NCBI GenBank assembly: GCA_009760855.2
Contig: WPIO01000366.1
Span: 1-64,000 of the forward strand
Length of the DNA: 64,000 nt
Origin: Cristatella mucedo
Lineage: Eukaryota; Bryozoa; Phylactolaemata; Cristatellidae
Direction: 5' to 3'
The notes under the pieces are model-generated. The model did no database searches and was not told the origin of the DNA. It saw nothing but the letters and a program-made list of their open reading frames with translations. This document shows positions 29,836-42,439 of this stretch, piece after piece (position 1 is the stretch's first letter; every line of letters starts with the position of its first letter). The translations under genes were made by a program, and so were the position numbers.

Positions 29836-31827
29836 TAAGGCTGTATAAGGATCTTTTTAGGTTGACCTATTGCAAAGATCCATATTTATCTATTCATTGA
29901 ATATGTTGAATGTTGAATAATATTGAATGTACGTGCGATGGTAGCGTTTCCTAGTGCTGCCTCTTGGTTAAAGCATGGAGTTTTGCAGTTTATCTGCAAA
30001 CGACAGTCCAATGCCTGCCGTCATTTATGTCATATCTCCTAAAATAATGATCTGAAAACCTTAAAACTTTGGAATATTTGATCGAGTGTAGTTACAGAAT
30101 CATTCCAGCCTTCTCGCATGCATATTAGACGTCAGTAGATAGACTTGTTTTGGTCAAAACTGGCTGTGTTTGTCGTGCTAAGCCTTTGTCATCCTTTCAC
30201 TCACATGGCGTAAAAATGTCACAGGTAGGCTACTTGTGACCCAATCAACGTGAAATTTGAAGTACGTGCTCATAAGTATGTTTCGATGTTGTATGGTGAC
30301 AAATAAAGTAACACTCTTATTATTTCATGTCACCTGCATGCTTTGGCACCTTAAGTTGGCTTCTCTAAGTGCTGTCACAACAGTAGTCCTTGGTACCAGG
30401 TACATTGTTCGACTTGGTCGATACTGGGCCGATCTGTCTGAAACTTGGAATATAGGTGGAGCTCACCTGTCTCCACACTCCCCACCTGTGCATGTATGCA
30501 TGATGGGTGTGTAAGCATATAATGTGCCTGTCACAAAGTGTCCGTGGGCTGTGTTCGTAATGACAGTCAACAGTTTGAGAAGTCAAAATTTTTTAAAGTT
30601 TTTTGTGGGGGGAGTGTGTCCAGTAGAAAGTCTTGCATTTTTTAGTGGTTTGCTATATTTCTGCAAAAACATTTTTTGGATCAGAAAACTGACGAGCTGG
30701 CTTTTACCAGCAGTGTTATACGTGACTTTGGACTTTTAAAGATCATCAGAAGGTCAAAATATCAGGTATATTATATCAAACAATAGCTAATGCTACCAGT
30801 GTTCTTCGTGCATATTTTCATGACAATCAGTTTACTGGTCTTCGTACAATATTTTTTAAACATGCTTTTAGAGGGACAACTCCTCTATTGGCGGCCATTT
30901 TGAGGGATAACTCCTGCTACTGCAGGACTTACCCCCAAACACGGCAACAAACGTCGCCGTGCAGCCGAGTGCCGGCGCGAGCCGAGCAATCATGACGGAT
31001 TGCCGATCTGGTCCGGTTTCCGTCTCGGCGATCGCGACCTCCCGAAAGGGAGTGCGATTGTGCTAGCTTGCGAGCACACACAGGAATTCCGGGGGCCCTG
31101 GGTCAGCTTGACAGCTTGCACCAGTGAGCTCACCCACACACCCTTCTGCTCGACCGACCCCTGTCCAAGGGTCGATAGGCTGAGCCAACCGGCGGCAGCT
31201 AGGTCGTCACAGCATTGCCGAGTCGCCTCGGACACGCCCCGCCGTATTCCCTCTCAGCTCCTCCCCAGCAGCCGCCGTTGCCTTTGCCACTGCAGCCTTG
31301 GTCGCAGCAGTCGCAGTCGCCACCGCACCGCCGTGGCCATGTGTGTGACAATCGTGGCCATGATCAAGCAGATCAAGTTGCTTAAAGATGACCGCTAGCT
31401 GCGAGAGTCCATTTTGAAGGCGGCCAAGCAGAACTACTCGCCGTGACTCAAGCCGGCGCCAGCCCATTGCACCGTCACTGCCTCCGAGCTGGACGGCATC
31501 GTCAAAAGTAGCATGTTTTTGAACATAATGTAGCCTAGGGCTCGACCTTTGCATATCAACAAGCTGAGTCCGATCGCTTGTCTAGAACTCGCTCAAGTCC
31601 CTAATCTTCATAACTTTCAAAAACATACTACTTCATGTGTTCCACCAAAATTAGTAAACTGTCGTAATAAGTTTTACTTCCCAAAGAAAGAAAACCTAAA
31701 ACTCATAGGAAATTACCTGACTTTCGAAAGAATTTGGTTATCCAAATATATGATGAGATTTTGCAGTATAAAACTAAAGTTAGATCGAGTCTAGCTAATC
31801 TATCAAAAATAAGATATATAATTTAAC
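29836..31827. other. Host sequence with a GC-rich, possibly coding patch at 31000-31540
   Basis: Most of this stretch has no supported feature. The patch 31000-31540 has overlapping GC-rich frames on both strands. The plus-strand frame near 31335-31535 reads IKQIKLLKDDR, stop, LRESILKAAKQNYS, stop, LKPAPAHCTVTAS, which looks like decayed coding sequence of an unknown gene. Confidence 0.3.
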
Positions 31828-32792
31828 ACGGATGGCAGCAAATTTTCTAAAACTAAACGATGATAAAACTAACTTACAAGTTTTGGGAAACCAAGTGTGA
31901 TTCATAAATAGGAAAGGTTGACTCTCAAAATTGGCTCTGCCAGCATATCTCCAGTTGAATCAGCTCGAAATCTAGTTGTCATGTTCCAAAGTGACTTCTC
32001 GTTAGACAACACATCAGCTCCACAGTCAAGTCTGCATACTTTCAGCCACATAACATTGCTGAAATTCGGGCTTGTTTACATAAGGATACCACGTCTAAGT
32101 TAGTCCATGCATTTGTGACATCCCGTCTTTACTTCTGTAACTCACTGCTAGCTTGCCTACCGGCCTGTGCAAGCAGGCGATTACAGCTGGTGCAAAACTC
32201 CAAAGCTAGGCTTGTCTGTGGTCACCCTACTTTTCAGCGACCTGCACTGGCTACGAGTCAATCAACGGATCGACTTCAAGGCTGTTTTACTCACTTTTAG
32301 TTCACTTCATTCTTTAGCTCCAGCCTATCTCAGATCTTCTCCCCACCAGGCCAAGCATCGTATCATCTGCTTTTCGGAATCCATCAGTTTACCAATACCT
32401 CGTACAAACCTCAAATCTTTTGATAACGTGAATTTATCTGGTATGCTCCCAAAGCTTGGAACCCACTCCCTACTTGTGTCAGAACGTCCCTTGACTTGAT
32501 TATATAAAAACAAAATTAAAAATACCTATTAAGGACAGCATTTAGTGGGTCCTCGCAATTCGTTCTTGATGTGCTTATGTGTGCTGACACTGTGCATGCT
32601 GCCACTAACCACACTTGCATGCTGACCTTGTGCAACTCACCCCTAACCATGTTATACATGTTTGTTTATCAAGCACGATATTACTCACCATTCAATCGTG
32701 TTTCCCTTTACTGCAAATGTAAAGCGCCTAGAAAGAGATTGACTACTCCGAGGACGCTTTATCAAGTTCTTTAATATTATTGTTATAATTAA
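31828..32792 (+). mobile_element. LINE-A 3' fragment (inverted-repeat arm 1)
   Basis: C-terminal part of LINE-A ORF2 in pieces: MAANFLKLNDDKT-like at the start, then SRLYFCNSLLACLPACASRR and DLHWLRVNQRIDFK, ending with the family tail and TTATAATT at about 32790. It matches 49262-50420 in reverse orientation and 52372-53852 directly. It abuts viral sequence at 32793. Confidence 0.7.
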
Positions 32793-33020
32793 TTTCCTAA
32801 TATTACTCATGCAGTCTCTTTCTTTTCAGCACCGACTGCATTGATAGTACCAATTGATGGTGTTCTTGCTGAAAACGGCACATGTAAAAGATCTACCCTG
32901 GAATCTATTTCAAAATTTATTTCCAAGATAGCACATGCTTCATCTGATGAAGTAATTACAAAAGGAGAGTTTGAAGATATTACAATGGAGCGTTCACCAA
33001 AACAAGCTTCTTCTGTTTAA
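32793..33020 (+). other. Open frame of unknown viral origin
   Basis: Open from 32793 to TAA at 33018-33020 without an ATG near its start; the readable part runs from APTALIVPIDGVLAENG to MERSPKQASSV. The inverted partner at 49050-49255 encodes the same protein with one stop and a few changes. The 5' end was probably cut by the junction with LINE-A. I do not recognise the family. Confidence 0.4.
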
Positions 33021-33029
33021 TTACTTGCA

Positions 33030-34030
33030 GTTTTTGTCTAACAAAACTCTTTGTAACATCATCGACCCAATGACGTACTGGCTGGCCTTTCATTACCATT
33101 GTTCTAACAATAATACTTTGAGTTAAACTCTATATCTGATCAATAGCTCTTCTTTTTTATCTTATCCTACACTGGTGCTAATAAATAGCTATTAGTTGTT
33201 CCTAGTTTCATTTTTTTGTCGTTCCCCTACTTCTCTATGATATTTTTGTTCATTTAGTTTTACGATTTCTTTTTTGGTTGCCTTAGCGAGTTCTTCACCA
33301 ATTTTTCTTGCAATACTATTATTTAGGTAATAAATAATCTTTGTTAAAATATCAATATACTCTTTATTTCTAACATAATCTCATTTATTAATGCTTTGTA
33401 ATTTATTTTCATATTGCGCAATATAGGCTCTTTCTGCTACTATTCGTTTCCTCCTTTCACTAATTCAACACTCTTTTTACTAGTAGTTTCATATTACCCG
33501 TGTTCCAAGTCTGTTTTCGTTTCTTTTGCAAACTATCCTTTAATCTCTTTTCCTGGATCTACGGTTATCTTCTTTGGCCATTGTAAAGAACCATTTGTAG
33601 AAATATCTATTATTGCTTGTGTTATTTCTGTAAAAGACTTTGTTTTAAGTGGCCTTGAATACTTGCTCTTAGGGATACACCGTTGCATGAACCAATTACC
33701 ATCAGGCTTACTAAGATTAATGGTAGATCATTCTTCCTTTACTAAGAATAAGCAACAAATGTATTTATAATAGAATTTATAAATCTTGGATTTAATGATA
33801 CAGGAATTACTTCTGTTATTTTTTTACTGTTTTGTTAGAGTAAGATTTATTTGCAGCATAAGCAGCAGATTAACAGGATCAGCAATAATAATTATTGAGT
33901 TAATATTCATATTTTAATCGTTAGTTGCAGGATAACCTTTTAGCATTACATCTCGTTTTAATCCACCATAAGTAACATAAATACTTCAGGAAGAACACTA
34001 GGTGTAGTATTAATATTACCTCTTTATAGA
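33030..34030 (-). pseudogene. Viral gene remnants of arm 1 (unknown proteins, fibre part)
   Basis: Reading minus: a fibre-like piece with INSI and a SYVDKTV-type segment, an unknown protein with NWFMQ and QWPKK segments, a Lys-rich helical segment, then a short piece with VMKGQPVRHWVDDV. Stops and shifts occur throughout. The same order is found on the plus strand at 48000-49040. The 34030 edge is the LINE-B insertion point. Confidence 0.5.
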
Positions 34031-34035
34031 GGAGT

Positions 34036-36690
34036 TTTACGAGTGCCTAGCTAAAATATTTCTGTGTGACAGGCCGGTACTGATTGTAGGAGACTTCAAT
34101 ATTCACGTTGAAAACCCTAGCAACAGCCCGGGCCGCTCATTTCTTGACTGTCTGGAGAATTTCGGTTTGGCCCAACACGTTATTCATAGCACCCACGTCG
34201 GTGGCCACATTTTAGATCTCGTGATCACTAAGGATGTCCTACCCACTGACCTTGTGGTGTGCCCACTGACCCTCTCAGATCATTGTTCGGTCTCGTTTAC
34301 TGTTCCTGCTCCCTCGTACGTACAGGGCAATGTTGAATTTGCCAAACGACGTAACTTACAAAGCATTGACATTGACAAGTTTTTGAAATCTGATTGTGAT
34401 GCAGGTCTTCTTGATCTGCTTTCAGACTCGCCCGGCCACCTCGATACCCTCATTGATGCGATGAACATGGCACTCGTGAGTGTTCTTGACAAGCATGCTC
34501 CCGTTCGCTCTATTAATGTTCATAGTCGTGGAGATTCCTTGAAATTTAAAAAAAGCTCCTTCAGATGCGCCGGTTAAGCTCAGGCTAGAACGTCGTTTCA
34601 AGAAACCGGGGTCTGAGGCAGATCTAGTCAATTTTAAAGATTCCTTCGCGTTTACACCCGAAAGCTTACAAAAACCAGGGCTTCTTTTTTCATTAGAAAG
34701 CTGAATTCCTGCCAGTCTAAACCGATTTAAAGACAGTAAACCATTTACTGGCAAATGCTGCATGGTCTGTCTCCCATGATATTAAGGGCTCAGCCGAAAC
34801 GTTTTTAGCCTTCTTGACTGAAAAAATTGTGCACATTCGTGCCTCCATTAAGCCCCCTCCGACCAAAGCAATCGCCGTTCCTCAACCTGTGACCTTTCTT
34901 AAAAGATTCTCTGATGTTTCTGCCTGTGATGTGGCTTCCTTAATAAGGTCTAGCAAAACAAGCTCGTCTCCTGAAGACCCTATACCTTCATATCTGTGGT
35001 CTTCACTAGCAGACCAACTTAGCCCTGCCATAACCAAGATTTTTAATGCTTCTTTGGGAAAAGGAGTCGTACCCAAGTCCTTCAAATCGGCAATCGTTAG
35101 ACCTATTCTTAAAAAGCCTGGATTAGACACAGAGGTCCTAGCAAACTATCGTCCAGTTTCCCTTCTTCCGTTCTTATCAAAGATTATTGAAAAAATTGTT
35201 GCTCAGCAGCTAGTTCAAAATATTGAACATAATGGAATGTCAGAAACATTTCAATCAGGTTTCAAGAGGGAGCACTCTACTGAAACTGCTCTCCTCCGTG
35301 TTAACAATGACATTCTACGTGGCAACGACGACCGGATTGTCACTGCCCTAGCTCTGCTAGATCTGTCTGCTGCCTTGAACACCATTGATCACGTAGTTCT
35401 GCTTGAACGATTGAGAACAACGATCGGTCTGGCAGACGAAGGGCTGGCGTGGTTTAAATTCTACTTGTCTGATCGTGTTAAATCCGTGTCGTGTGGGGGT
35501 CAGGTCTCTGACACAAGAAGGATCACCTGTGGAGTCCTTCAAGGGTCTGTACTTGGTCCCTTGCTGCTCTCCATTCATACGAAACCTCTGGGTAAAGTGA
35601 TTAAGGTACCTGGAATAGGATATCACTTCTATGCTGACGATACTCAGTTGTATTTGTCATTCAAATTGTCAGAATCTGCTGCAGCAACTGAGAAACTGGA
35701 TGCTTGGGTTGCTGATATTCGATCCTGAATGTCCGAAAACTTCTTGAAATTAAGTGTTGATTAAACCGAACTGCTGCTCATAGGACACCCTAAGCGTGTG
35801 GCTGGATTAAAAGGCTTTGCCGTCCTAATAGGTGACGCTATTGTGTGGCCATCACCACTTGCTCGAAATTTAGGTGTCGTGTTCGACAGCTGCCTCAATT
35901 TCAAAAGTTTCATTAGGAAGACTGCCTCTACAGCTAGCTATTGCATCCGATCCCTGTCCAAGATTAGGAGCTGCCTCCCACAGTAGCTTGTAAAAATTTA
36001 ACTAGCTCTTTAGTTCTGTCTCGGCTTGGTTATTGTAATTCCCTTTTGGTTGGGCTGCCAAAGAAAGCTATTATGCTACTGCAGCTGACAATGCATATGG
36101 CTACAAGGCTGGTCTTCAAGTCCAAGCGGTTTGAGCACGTGTATCATTTGCTGAGGAGCTAGGATTGTTGCCAGTGGAGCAAAGGATACAGAGCAAAGTT
36201 CTTAAGCTGACCCACAAGGCCCGCCACGGCTTTGCTCCTTCATACCTAGCTGAGCTGCTGCATCAGTTTCAGCCTGTTCGAGCCCTGAGGTCCTGTGTGG
36301 ACAATAAATTAACTGCCTCATTCCTCAGCTTAAAGACAGTTGGCGACAGAAGCTTTAGCTCTGCAGGTCCTAGACTGTGGAAATCGCTTCCACAATTCTT
36401 ATGCAGCGATAACTACTCTCCTACTGCCGACTATTGCACAACGTTTTCAGCGGTCCTGAGCTGCTACTTCTATGCTAATCACTACCTCAACTGCTCTCCT
36501 GACTCTGCTATGCTTCCCACTTTCTCTTTGTTGCGTGCGACGAAGTCTGTTGGCTACCGAATGCGTACCGAAAGCCGCTTAGGCTGTGAGTGCCCTAAAC
36601 AAAACTCTCCTGGGTAACACTCGAATGGTCTTTATGACTTTGTGGAGTTACAGACAGAGATACATTACATTACAATACTATAATTCCAAT
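34036..36690 (+). mobile_element. LINE-B retrotransposon, 5'-truncated
   Basis: A CR1/L2-like element of about 2.65 kb. It begins inside the apurinic endonuclease domain (VGDFNIHV, LDLVIT, SDHCSV). The reverse transcriptase at 34814-35728 has NYRPVSLLPFLSKIIEK, a LLDLSAALNTIDH segment where the family has AFD, a GSVLGPLL motif and the catalytic FYADDTQLY at about 35625-35655. A C-terminal domain (LPVEQRIQSKV, RLWKSLPQF) and a 3' UTR with TACATTACATT follow. Frameshifts near 34555 and stops near 35726 and 35763 make it inactive. It splits a viral fibre gene, so it arrived after the viral fragment. Confidence 0.85.
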
Positions 36691-36978
36691 CGGTAGAAGT
36701 AATAGCAAATCCATTTATATTTAGATCGCCAGTCATTGCATCACCGGATTTTTAACCTAATTACTTAACTGACTTAAATTAGTAGCATCACTTGGATTAA
36801 CTTTTGGACCAAGATTAGTGGCAGCCAGACCTTGCTAATTTATTTATCCATTTCCAGTTACCATGAAATTTTAATCTGCATTGCTTTTTGTTATTGCATG
36901 TGAAAGATTAAAAGAATCACTAAGGCTAATAATTCTAATTCCATTTGATTCAAGATCTGACACTAGATAACCTTCCAT
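36691..36978 (-). pseudogene. Fibre-like protein remnant (arm 1)
   Basis: The ATG ending at 36978 starts MEGYLVSDLESNG, then a SLSDSFN-like segment and stops. A GDAMTGDLNINGFAI-type unit follows near 36720, a motif known from phage tail fibres. LINE-B separates it from its continuation at 33780-34030. Confidence 0.5.
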
Positions 36979-36994
36979 TTTTGTGACATAACCA

Positions 36995-37120
36995 CTAAGA
37001 TATACTCTCCGATTTATCCATATATTCATTGATTAAAACTGTTGATCTATTTAATACTTCCTTAGCAATTGGTACTATTCTAACAAATCTATCGGGATCT
37101 TCTTCTTCTACTATTTGCAT
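36995..37120 (-). CDS. Small conserved viral ORF, 41 residues (arm 1)
   Basis: Starts MQIVEEEDPDRFVRIVPIA and ends DKSESIS. The arm 2 copy at 47623-47745 is one residue shorter and also open. It lies between exonuclease and fibre remnants. Acidic start and helical character are all that can be said; no family is recognised. Confidence 0.4.
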   Translation of the reverse strand: MQIVEEEDPDRFVRIVPIAKEVLNRSTVLINEYMDKSESIS

Positions 37121-37329
37121 CAACGGTCTTCTTATATAATTCTTTTTATCATTTCCTTATCATTTTATCATATCTTTTCCTTTTTTATTATTAAATCTGC
37201 CATATTTTCTTATAATATCAAACTAAAAAGTCAAAGTACTTCTTATCTTTAAGTAATAACATAAAAAGTTAGCTTCTGATATGAATATAAAACTCATATT
37301 GAGTTGAAACTCAAAATTTACCAGCAGCT

Positions 37330-37858
37330 ATGCAGTCTAGTGGTGGTTGTTTACAGTTTAGTCAAGGAACACAATTTTCAAACTCAAAATAATAACATTC
37401 ACTTAGTTTTAATACATGCAAACCTAATTGACACAGAGCATGATGCTGTTTAGGTATACAATCTTTAATAATACTTCTACTTCATAAGCATTTTATTTCT
37501 AATAAAGTATCTCCATGAATTTTACCATGTGATGAATATCTATAAACGCCATCACTAGTAAAACGATGATTACTATTTTTAAGTTTTACGTCAAGTTTCA
37601 TTTAAAAAAACTTAGCAGCGATAGGTTCAAATACTTTACCAAATAGCATTTGCGGACACCTCGTATTAAAGTTTTTAGCAAAATAATTTTAGTTTTGTGT
37701 TAGCAATTATAGCAGTATTAACTTCTGTTTGATCACCAAAGACCATATCATGACCAAGTACAGAACAAAGTCCAGATCTGCCAATATTCAACGACAATAA
37801 TTTTTTCCATTCATCGGAACCTTGCACAAAATCAAGTTTTTTATTATATATGTGGTTT
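37330..37858 (-). pseudogene. YqaJ/lambda-exonuclease-like nuclease (arm 1)
   Basis: Segments FVQGSDEWKKLLSLNIGRSGL, FGDQTEVNTAIIAN, then SPKM-lacking decayed core and LEIKCL. Glu-x-Lys is present at 37491-37499, but the next Trp codon is TGA (37482-37484). Further stops occur on both sides. Confidence 0.55.
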
Positions 37859-37859
37859 A

Positions 37860-38090
37860 AATTTTTAAATGTCTTTTCCTTCATAAGCAAATGGTCCCTT
37901 ACTACTAGTAAATGGCAACCCATATCTTTTAGAAGTTAGTTCAGCTGTGTTCTAACAGATAGTTTAGTAATGAATAGGTGTAGCAGCAGCACTAGCAGTG
38001 GCTGTAGGTATTTGAGAATTTAATTCAATACTTACATCAAGTTTTGATGTCATTCTTAAAGGTTCATCATTGTATTGTAAGTCAATTAGG
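37860..38090 (-). pseudogene. MCP C-terminal remnant (arm 1)
   Basis: Reads VDLQYNDEPLRMTSKLDV, then PIHY, a stop and NTAELTSKRYGLPFTSSKG, matching the end of the copy B MCP. It is cut at about 38090 by GC-rich host sequence. Confidence 0.6.
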
Positions 38091-38094
38091 GAAT

Positions 38095-39060
38095 CAACAC
38101 GAGCAGCCAGCGCTCGCACGACGGCGAGACTAGAAGCCAGCATGCTCTCTGCTGTCTGCACCAACGACAGACGTGCGAGCGTCCGCCTCTGCTCATCGGG
38201 CGTTTGTCGAGATGGCCGGCGCTCCCGTCCTGCGGCCGGCAGGTCTGCAGGTCTCGCGCCCATTAGCCGGATTTCTCTGCTAGATGCAGCTGTCGAGCGG
38301 AAGGCACCGGCACAGGCGCAAGCTCGTCACCACGTCGCACCCGCTGCACCATTTCGCAGCGAGCTAAACGGTACGGACTTCCTGCTCCGGCCTAACATAA
38401 AAGCGACGCCCACTAAAGCCGATGCCTATAACGGATTCGGCGGCTTGGGATGCAGCTGCTTTGTTACGTCTGTCGTTACGATGCCAACGGCGTTTATGCC
38501 TGCAGGCTTTTAAAGGCGAATTATTGCCGCTGAGGCCAGTTTACGGCCCCGTTTATGGGCCGTAGCGATTTGACACGGTCAAGGTCTGCAGAGGCACGAG
38601 AAGCTGTAACTAACGTGCTGGGTGGGGCGTCACGAGCTTGAGGCCTGGCCAGCATCCGTGAAGAAATACAGGCTAATACAACATCGTTTGTTCATCAACA
38701 GAGGGAATACAGGCATGAAAGTTCGGGGCGTGTGTTTTTGTGTGCCGTCACGTGCAAGCCGTTTGCATTCAAAGCTATGACAAAATTGTACGGCATTGCA
38801 ATGACACTTTTTACCTTTCTAGTCGGAATCGAATGCCTTGCTGATAGTTTCACCTTCCAGCTCAATTAGATCAAAATTCAAATGTCTACTCTGCGTCCAG
38901 TAGCTGTGTACTTTCCGTGAAGGAAGTAGCTGCAGGTTCGCTACCCAAGCCGTGCAAATGTCCGGATTGGGTAGTGCTGGTGATAACACCCTGCTGCTGT
39001 AATAATTAGTGCGAACACTTCACTTCGGGTAAAATGATAGCCAACTGATACTGCGTGCTG
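38095..39060 (-). repeat. GC-rich host repeat, inverted partner of 26865-27860
   Basis: Contains the same landmarks in reverse order, such as CGGCCCGTTTATGGGCCGTA near 38545-38570 and the GGGTAGTGCTGGTGATAAC segment near 38970. No gene is supported. Confidence 0.6.
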
Positions 39061-39149
39061 AAGCTGGAAGGTGAAAATATCAGCCAGGCATTCGATTCCG
39101 ACTGGAAAGATCAAAGGTTACATTGCGAAGCTGTAAAGTAAACGGCATA

Positions 39150-39455
39150 CCTAGTGTGCCATCTCTGCTTTGTCCTTCTGCCAACCTACGGGATGATTTG
39201 TGGTTGGGAGAGAGTGGGGAGGAGAGAACATCAACCTGGGACAAAGGAGTCGAGTGGGAGTAGGAGCCTTAGGGAGCCGTGAACCCTTCGGCTCCATTAG
39301 TCGTATTAAACTGTTGGTGGTGGTCATCGGCTGACTCTCTGCTGTGCGAATCGAAACTGCAGCAGCCATTGTAAAAGTCGTCCAAGTCGTAGCAACCTTG
39401 TCTTACCTAGATACTTTATCAACCGTGCACACCCACACACACACACAATGAGTGT

Positions 39456-39524
<69 letters not shown>

Positions 39525-41335
39525 CACACACACAACCAGTACAATCACCCACACACAATAAACGCACACAAGCGAGCAAGCACACGTGTAAACGTCACTT
39601 TTAGCATACGTCTTAGCCATGATTCGAGTGTATAGGTGTGGGAGAGTAAGGTGTTTAATGCCCGTATGTTGAGCGACAGCACAAAGTAGAATTCAGCATC
39701 TGAATTTATACCAACTCTATCAGATAAACATAGCAAGCTGGAGTAGTCAACCCTAAAAAATGTAAAGCCTCTCGCATAGTTGTGAGCATTTTTCAATTCA
39801 AGGTAGAGCATGCCTGCAGCGACCTTTCAGCAAAAGACGACTCGACACCTGCTTGTCCCGAGCAGCTCGGAACACAGAATTCGCAATCAACCAGCTCGAT
39901 GATGGTATTGATCAACTGTAATGAAAATCCAAGTTGTCTTTGTCTCTTGGCTTCTAGAAGCCCTCTTGAACAGCGATGGTCGATTGACACCGAGTCGGAC
40001 TACATGCAGTGCCTGCAGCTCTTCTGTTCTGCTTTGGTAGCAGCAGTCGAATGGCACCAGTGGCCGTATCGGCGGATTGATCTACGCATCCTCGGAAACT
40101 TCGGACATGTCGTTGGTAGTGACTATGCTACAGTCATAAAGATTGCAGCTGAATGAAAAAACACCAGCCTTTCATCGGAGCTCAAGATTGTACTACAGCG
40201 TTAAGGCATAGTGCCTGAGTTGCTGACGTATAGGTTTCCAGTGGCAGGAATGTACTCCTTCTCCAAGATCAAGGCTTAAGTGTCACAAGGTCGAGGCTTA
40301 AGTGTCACAGGCTGTGACTACAGCCAGCACAAGCAGCATATGAAGGCCTCGAAGGCAAACGCTGATGGACAAGCGTCACTTCCGTTACCATAGTTACTAT
40401 AGAGATAGATTTAGTGAACAGCAAATCACATCAAGCAGCCTCTATGACTGGCCTCCTCTTCCTAGATCGAGACAAGTTCACTGCTCCTAGCTGCATCAGT
40501 CCAGCGGCCAGCAGGTGGTGACAGCTTTGTCTGTCTAGTGTACGGTTCATCTGTAAAGGAGGCGACGCGAATATTTCCTAGCAGGAGTGCTGCAATAAAA
40601 AAAGCTGAGCTCGGAATCGCTCTAGTTACGTGCTGCCTTTGCCTGTATCTCACCTTCTAGAGTGCTGCACCGGCACATCCGACATAGCTTGCCTCAGTTC
40701 GCCACCGCTGACGAGTCCTCTGAGGAGTCATCGGCAGAGGTTTGACAAAAAGTTGCCATTCCTGGTAGCGACCCGGGGATTAATGGAGTATACCACTCAT
40801 CTACATAATGTACTTGGGGTGTCCTAACAAAAGCCTCTCCTGCGTAGCCGAGAGGTTTATCGCAAATGCCACACTCTCGAGCAAGCACATGTACATATAT
40901 AAAGGCAATAAGTGTGCACGATAGTAGTAAATCCTAAAGTGCTGCCTTCGGCAAATAAATCTATACAGCTGCTTTTCATATGTGCGTCGCCATAAAGTGT
41001 AGGTCACTTTTAAGATTTCTTCGGAGATTCGTGACCTGATGGAAAGAGTGCTCATGAAAATTATGTGCTGTAGGTATTTAAAAGTACACTTTGCAAACTG
41101 TGCATCGATCCAAATGCTTTACAGCTGAGTTCTAAAGCACATGCACAAAGTCCTCTAAATGCGCCACATGAGCCAACCTATTGTTAGCAGTTTTTATAAT
41201 ATAAACTGATTTAGAATATTAATGAGTTACATATAACGAATTTATTCTTATCGAGCAACAGCGTTGGAAATTTTTGACCGCCCTCGGTGCAAAGATTTGG
41301 AGGCGACTGCTGTAGTTCCGTAAGTAACAAAGGGT
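39150..41335 (-). repeat. Host duplicated segment (partner of 21951-23830 and 51550-52371)
   Basis: Shares blocks with 21951-23830 in inverse orientation and with 51550-52371 directly, for example the frame with PLGYAGEAFVR at 40694-40888. No intact gene is supported. Confidence 0.5.
39427..39534 (+). repeat. (CA)n microsatellite
   Basis: About 100 bases of CA repeats with a short interruption (AATGAGTGTG) at the left and one AA interruption near 39508. It produces false Cys-Val frames on the minus strand. Confidence 0.95.
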
Positions 41336-41387
41336 TCACTACTCAGGCGGCTTTGGTTCAAGACACTCGGCAAGTATGCCACCACAT

Positions 41388-42430
41388 CTACTGACCTTTG
41401 GAGCTGATCTGGGATATGTCGAAGCAGGACCTTGACCCATTGACAGAAACAACCGCATCAGATGACTGCTGCACTGCAGCTCCATCGTCGCCGACCTTGG
41501 AGAGCTCGTACGGGTCGTCGGCCGAGTACAGCCTTTGGCTGCAAGAGGCAACCTCGATCGATGGCATCGACGACTGGTTGCTTCTCAATGGCTGTGCCAG
41601 CAGCACTTGAGCGCCAGCTACTGGCTCTGCTGTTAAATGGATTTTATCCAGTGACCTCGCCAGCCTCTCGACTGGCTTGCACGCCAAAAGATGGAGTTCG
41701 GGTTTCTTTAGCAGAGCACACTGCCGCCCGATGATACCTTGCCTCAGCTGCTCTTCCGTTTGACAAACCTGACCTGCCAGCTCCTGAAGCTCGTTTGCAA
41801 ACTTGCCCGCAACGTCGCTATTACACTTCTTACCTAGCGTCGTTAGCTCAGTTTCGAAGCTTTTCCATTGCAGCTTTTGCAGCTCTGACATCAGCGACTG
41901 ATTATTTTCCAATACCTTCACTCTTGTTTTATCCCCCCGGTTCACCTCAGAAACAAATTGTTTCCTTAATTCCTCCCTCTGCTGTCCTCCAAGCAACAAC
42001 TGATCAGATTGGGGAGAATGTGCCTGCTCTGCTAGTCTGTGCAATTGCTAGGCTGAGCTGATCTCCTGTTGCTGAGTCTGGACCTGCTGATTACTGGGCA
42101 GCAGCTGCTGGGCTGAGCTGACCTGCTGCTGCTGTGCCCGGTACGGCTGACACATCTGCTGGGCTGAGCTGATCTGCTGCTGCTGTGCCTGGTAAGGCTC
42201 AATCACTCGTCTCAACTGCTGAGAAATCCTTATATTCTGCTGCTGTGCCCGGCATGGTTGATAACCCTGTGGCAACTGCTGGGCTGAGATCTGTCCTTGC
42301 ATTTCCAGGCACATCCCTTCCATCTGATTGGGTAAGCCGGGTTGCTGTGGCTGGGGCTGGAACAACCCCTGCATCTGATGGGTGAAGCTGGGTTGCTGTG
42401 GCTGAGGCTGGAACGATTGGTAATAACAAT
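41388..42430 (-). pseudogene. Gln-rich coiled-coil host gene, copy Q2
   Basis: Two minus-strand frames in the same phase, 42048-42374 and 41388-42044, are separated by one TAG at 42048-42050 where other copies have a Gln codon. The first part is a Gln/Pro-rich repeat (YQAQQQQISSAQQMCQ type). The second is a coiled coil (QQREELRKQFVSEVN, ELTTLGKKCNSDVAGKF, then QEL and a Gln-rich segment) and a Ser-rich tail. At about 330 codons with one stop it is the best preserved copy. Gln-rich exon-like pieces at 42840-43835 may belong to the same gene. Function is unknown. Confidence 0.45.
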
Positions 42431-42439
42431 AGAAATAAA

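Noticed and set aside
33414-33770. A 118-codon plus-strand frame, with a similar 118-codon minus-strand frame at 48302-48658.
   Set aside because: Both are antisense to the same viral gene remnant. Their likeness only reflects the inverted duplication.
39324-39620. Cys-Val-rich frames on the minus strand.
   Set aside because: They are translations of the (CA)n microsatellite.
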